A program made the position numbers and the translations under genes. DNA of 6,574 nt from Pseudaestuariivita sp. (lineage in GTDB: Bacteria > Pseudomonadota > Alphaproteobacteria > Rhodobacterales > Rhodobacteraceae). The stretch covers positions 1 through 6,574 of the forward strand of contig JAHDCH010000149.1 in the NCBI GenBank assembly GCA_020629995.1, given 5' to 3'. The first letter of the stretch is position 1; each line of letters begins with the position of its first letter. Below the pieces are notes generated by a model. It was not told where the DNA came from. It did not search any database and worked only from the letters and a program-made list of their open reading frames with translations. Of this stretch, positions 5,542-6,574 are shown piece after piece.

Positions 5542-5598
5542 CGGGAATTTTTTGCACAAATGTGTGTCATGTCTGACCGGGAATTGCACTTGTGCAAA
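5542..5598. promoter_or_regulatory. Dyad and direct-repeat cluster in the cpdB-nudC promoter region
   Basis: The segment contains TTTGCACAA (5551-5559) and its exact reverse complement TTGTGCAAA (5590-5598). TTGCAC-TT-GTGCAA (5584-5597) is itself a perfect palindrome, and CACA-AA-TGTG (5555-5564) is a second, smaller one with its centre 31 bp away. CGGGAATT occurs twice, at 5542-5549 and 5578-5585, each time leading into a TTGCAC-type element. This looks like tandem binding sites for a dimeric regulator acting on one or both divergent genes. A weak + strand TTGTGC-18-TAGAAA promoter overlaps the palindrome. The regulator is unknown. Confidence 0.45.
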
Positions 5599-5646
5599 GG
5601 GCGGGCCGCCCCCTAGAAAGGCTTCAAAAAGGGGCACAGGCCGAGC

Positions 5647-6574
5647 ATGCGACACGCCGAACAGGTCACCTTTGGGGGATCCGGGCTGGACCGGGCTGCG
5701 CATTTGCGCGGTCAGGCCGACGACCTGCGCGCCGATGCCGGCGCGCGCGCGATCGTGCTGTGGCGCGGCAAACTGCTGATGGAAGGCGACGCCGCTGATC
5801 GGTTGGCGCGGGTGGATCCCGCGCATCCCGTTTTGGCCGATGCCGAGGCTGTTTTCCTCGGCCGGGACGACGGCGCGCCTGTCTTTGCGTTCAACCTCAC
5901 CGGCTGGGACCCGGACGGCGACCTGAGCGAGGTTGGCGGTTTTGTCGACCGGTCGCGCCAGGTGCATCCCGATCTGCCGGCCAATACGGCCTTTGCCGAA
6001 TTGCGCGCTCAGATGACCCACCTGACCCCCCGCGATGCCGAACTGGCCGCGACGGCCAAGGCGCTCTTCGAATGGCACCGCACGCACGCGTTCTGCGCCC
6101 GCTGTGGCGCGGCCAGCACAATGGCCCAAGGTGGCTGGCACCGCGCCTGCGCGGAGTGCGGCGCACACCATTTCCCGCGCACGGACCCTGTTGTCATCAT
6201 GTTGATCACCCACGGAAATGATGTGCTGGTGGGCCGGTCACCCGGTTGGCCCGAGGGGATGTATTCGCTGCTGGCGGGCTTTGTCGAACCGGGCGAGCCG
6301 CTTGAGGCCGCGGTGCGGCGCGAAGTCATGGAAGAAGCGGGGATCCCGGTGGGGCAGGTCAGCTATCTGTCTTCCCAGCCCTGGCCGTTCCCGGCGTCGC
6401 TGATGTTTGGCTGCCGGGGCGAAGCGCTGGCACGCGACATCACGCTCGACCCGGTCGAGCTGGAGGATGCGATGTGGGTCAGCCGCGAACGGATGCTGGC
6501 GTCCTTTCAGGGGGACGACCCCGCGATGACGCCCGCGCGACGGGGATCTATCGCGCATTTTCTCCTTGAGAACT
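5647..6574 (+). CDS. nudC: NADH pyrophosphatase / NAD-RNA decapping hydrolase, 3' end cut off
   Basis: This Nudix enzyme hydrolyses NAD(H) to NMN(H) and AMP, and in E. coli the same enzyme removes NAD caps from RNA. 309 codons are visible, without a stop before the right edge, so the protein is nearly complete. The first 140 residues form the variable N-terminal domain. A zinc ribbon follows: C150-X2-C153 and C168-X2-C171. HFPRTDPVVIM (175-185) leads into the catalytic domain. The Nudix box is exact: G211-X5-E217-X7-R225-E226-V-M-E229-E230-A-G232-I233. The NudC-specific SQPWPFPASLM follows at 243-253 and separates it from other Nudix hydrolases. The ATG at 5647 has AGG about 7 bases upstream and gives a normal N-terminus. 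The gene is divergent from cpdB. Confidence 0.95.
   Translation, partial: MRHAEQVTFGGSGLDRAAHLRGQADDLRADAGARAIVLWRGKLLMEGDAADRLARVDPAHPVLADAEAVFLGRDDGAPVFAFNLTGWDPDGDLSEVGGFVDRSRQVHPDLPANTAFAELRAQMTHLTPRDAELAATAKALFEWHRTHAFCARCGAASTMAQGGWHRACAECGAHHFPRTDPVVIMLITHGNDVLVGRSPGWPEGMYSLLAGFVEPGEPLEAAVRREVMEEAGIPVGQVSYLSSQPWPFPASLMFGCRGEALARDITLDPVELEDAMWVSRERMLASFQGDDPAMTPARRGSIAHFLLEN

Noticed and set aside
3387..5576. A 729-codon open frame on the + strand antisense to cpdB.
   Set aside because: It mirrors cpdB over nearly its whole length. High GC at third positions removes stops from the antisense frame. The translation is His/Arg/Gly-rich with no domain, while the opposite strand encodes a complete CpdB with all motifs.
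5215..6213. A 332-codon - strand frame crossing the nudC 5' half, the promoter region and the cpdB signal region.
   Set aside because: It overlaps two firmly identified genes in other frames and lacks any recognisable domain. nudC explains the sequence much better.
1..6574. Signs of a mobile element, CRISPR array, defence island or horizontal transfer.
   Set aside because: No transposase, integrase, att-like repeats, spaced repeats or composition shift were seen. All recognised genes are ordinary chromosomal families.

Overview
The window looks like ordinary chromosomal DNA of an alphaproteobacterium, most probably a Rhodobacteraceae (roseobacter-type) species. The GC content is high. The signal recognition particle RNA is of the compact alphaproteobacterial type, the DnaX N-terminus is typical, and every recognisable protein belongs to a family common in that group. 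I see no transposase, integrase, phage gene, CRISPR array or toxin-antitoxin pair. No gene differs obviously in base composition from its neighbours.

Layout, left to right. (1) The first codons of dnaX (- strand) run off the left edge. Upstream of it, on the same strand, lies a small DUF202 membrane protein (146-523). (2) A 320-bp GC-rich region without a credible gene (524-843) separates it from a + strand pair. The pair is a YpfJ-type membrane-anchored zinc metallopeptidase (844-1689) followed by a CDKN3/dual-specificity-type protein phosphatase (1686-2162) whose GTG start overlaps the preceding stop. (3) Converging on this pair from the - strand is ffs, the 4.5S SRP RNA (about 2259-2359), with a perfect 11-bp hairpin just past its 3' end. 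(4) Upstream of ffs, on the same strand, is a two-gene unit: a small membrane-anchored cysteine-containing protein (3027-3371) and a HAD hydrolase (2362-3030), joined by an ATGA overlap. The HAD stop codon lies within a few bases of the ffs 5' end, and a candidate ffs promoter sits inside the last HAD codons. (5) Next on the - strand is a large Tat-exported CpdB-type 2',3'-cyclic-nucleotide phosphodiesterase/3'-nucleotidase (3465-5444) with a GC-rich hairpin after its stop. (6) A 202-bp divergent promoter region (5445-5646) holds a candidate PHO box facing cpdB and a repeated TTGCAC-type dyad. From it, nudC (NADH pyrophosphatase / NAD-cap hydrolase) starts on the + strand at 5647 and is cut by the right edge.

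The genes do not form one pathway. The clearest themes are nucleotide and phosphate turnover, with periplasmic CpdB and cytoplasmic NudC divergently transcribed, and core housekeeping (dnaX, ffs). I do not see convincing evidence of a new defence or mobile system. The observations most worth following are at regulatory scale: the ffs promoter embedded in the HAD gene, the PHO-box-like element before cpdB, and the dyad and direct-repeat cluster between cpdB and nudC.
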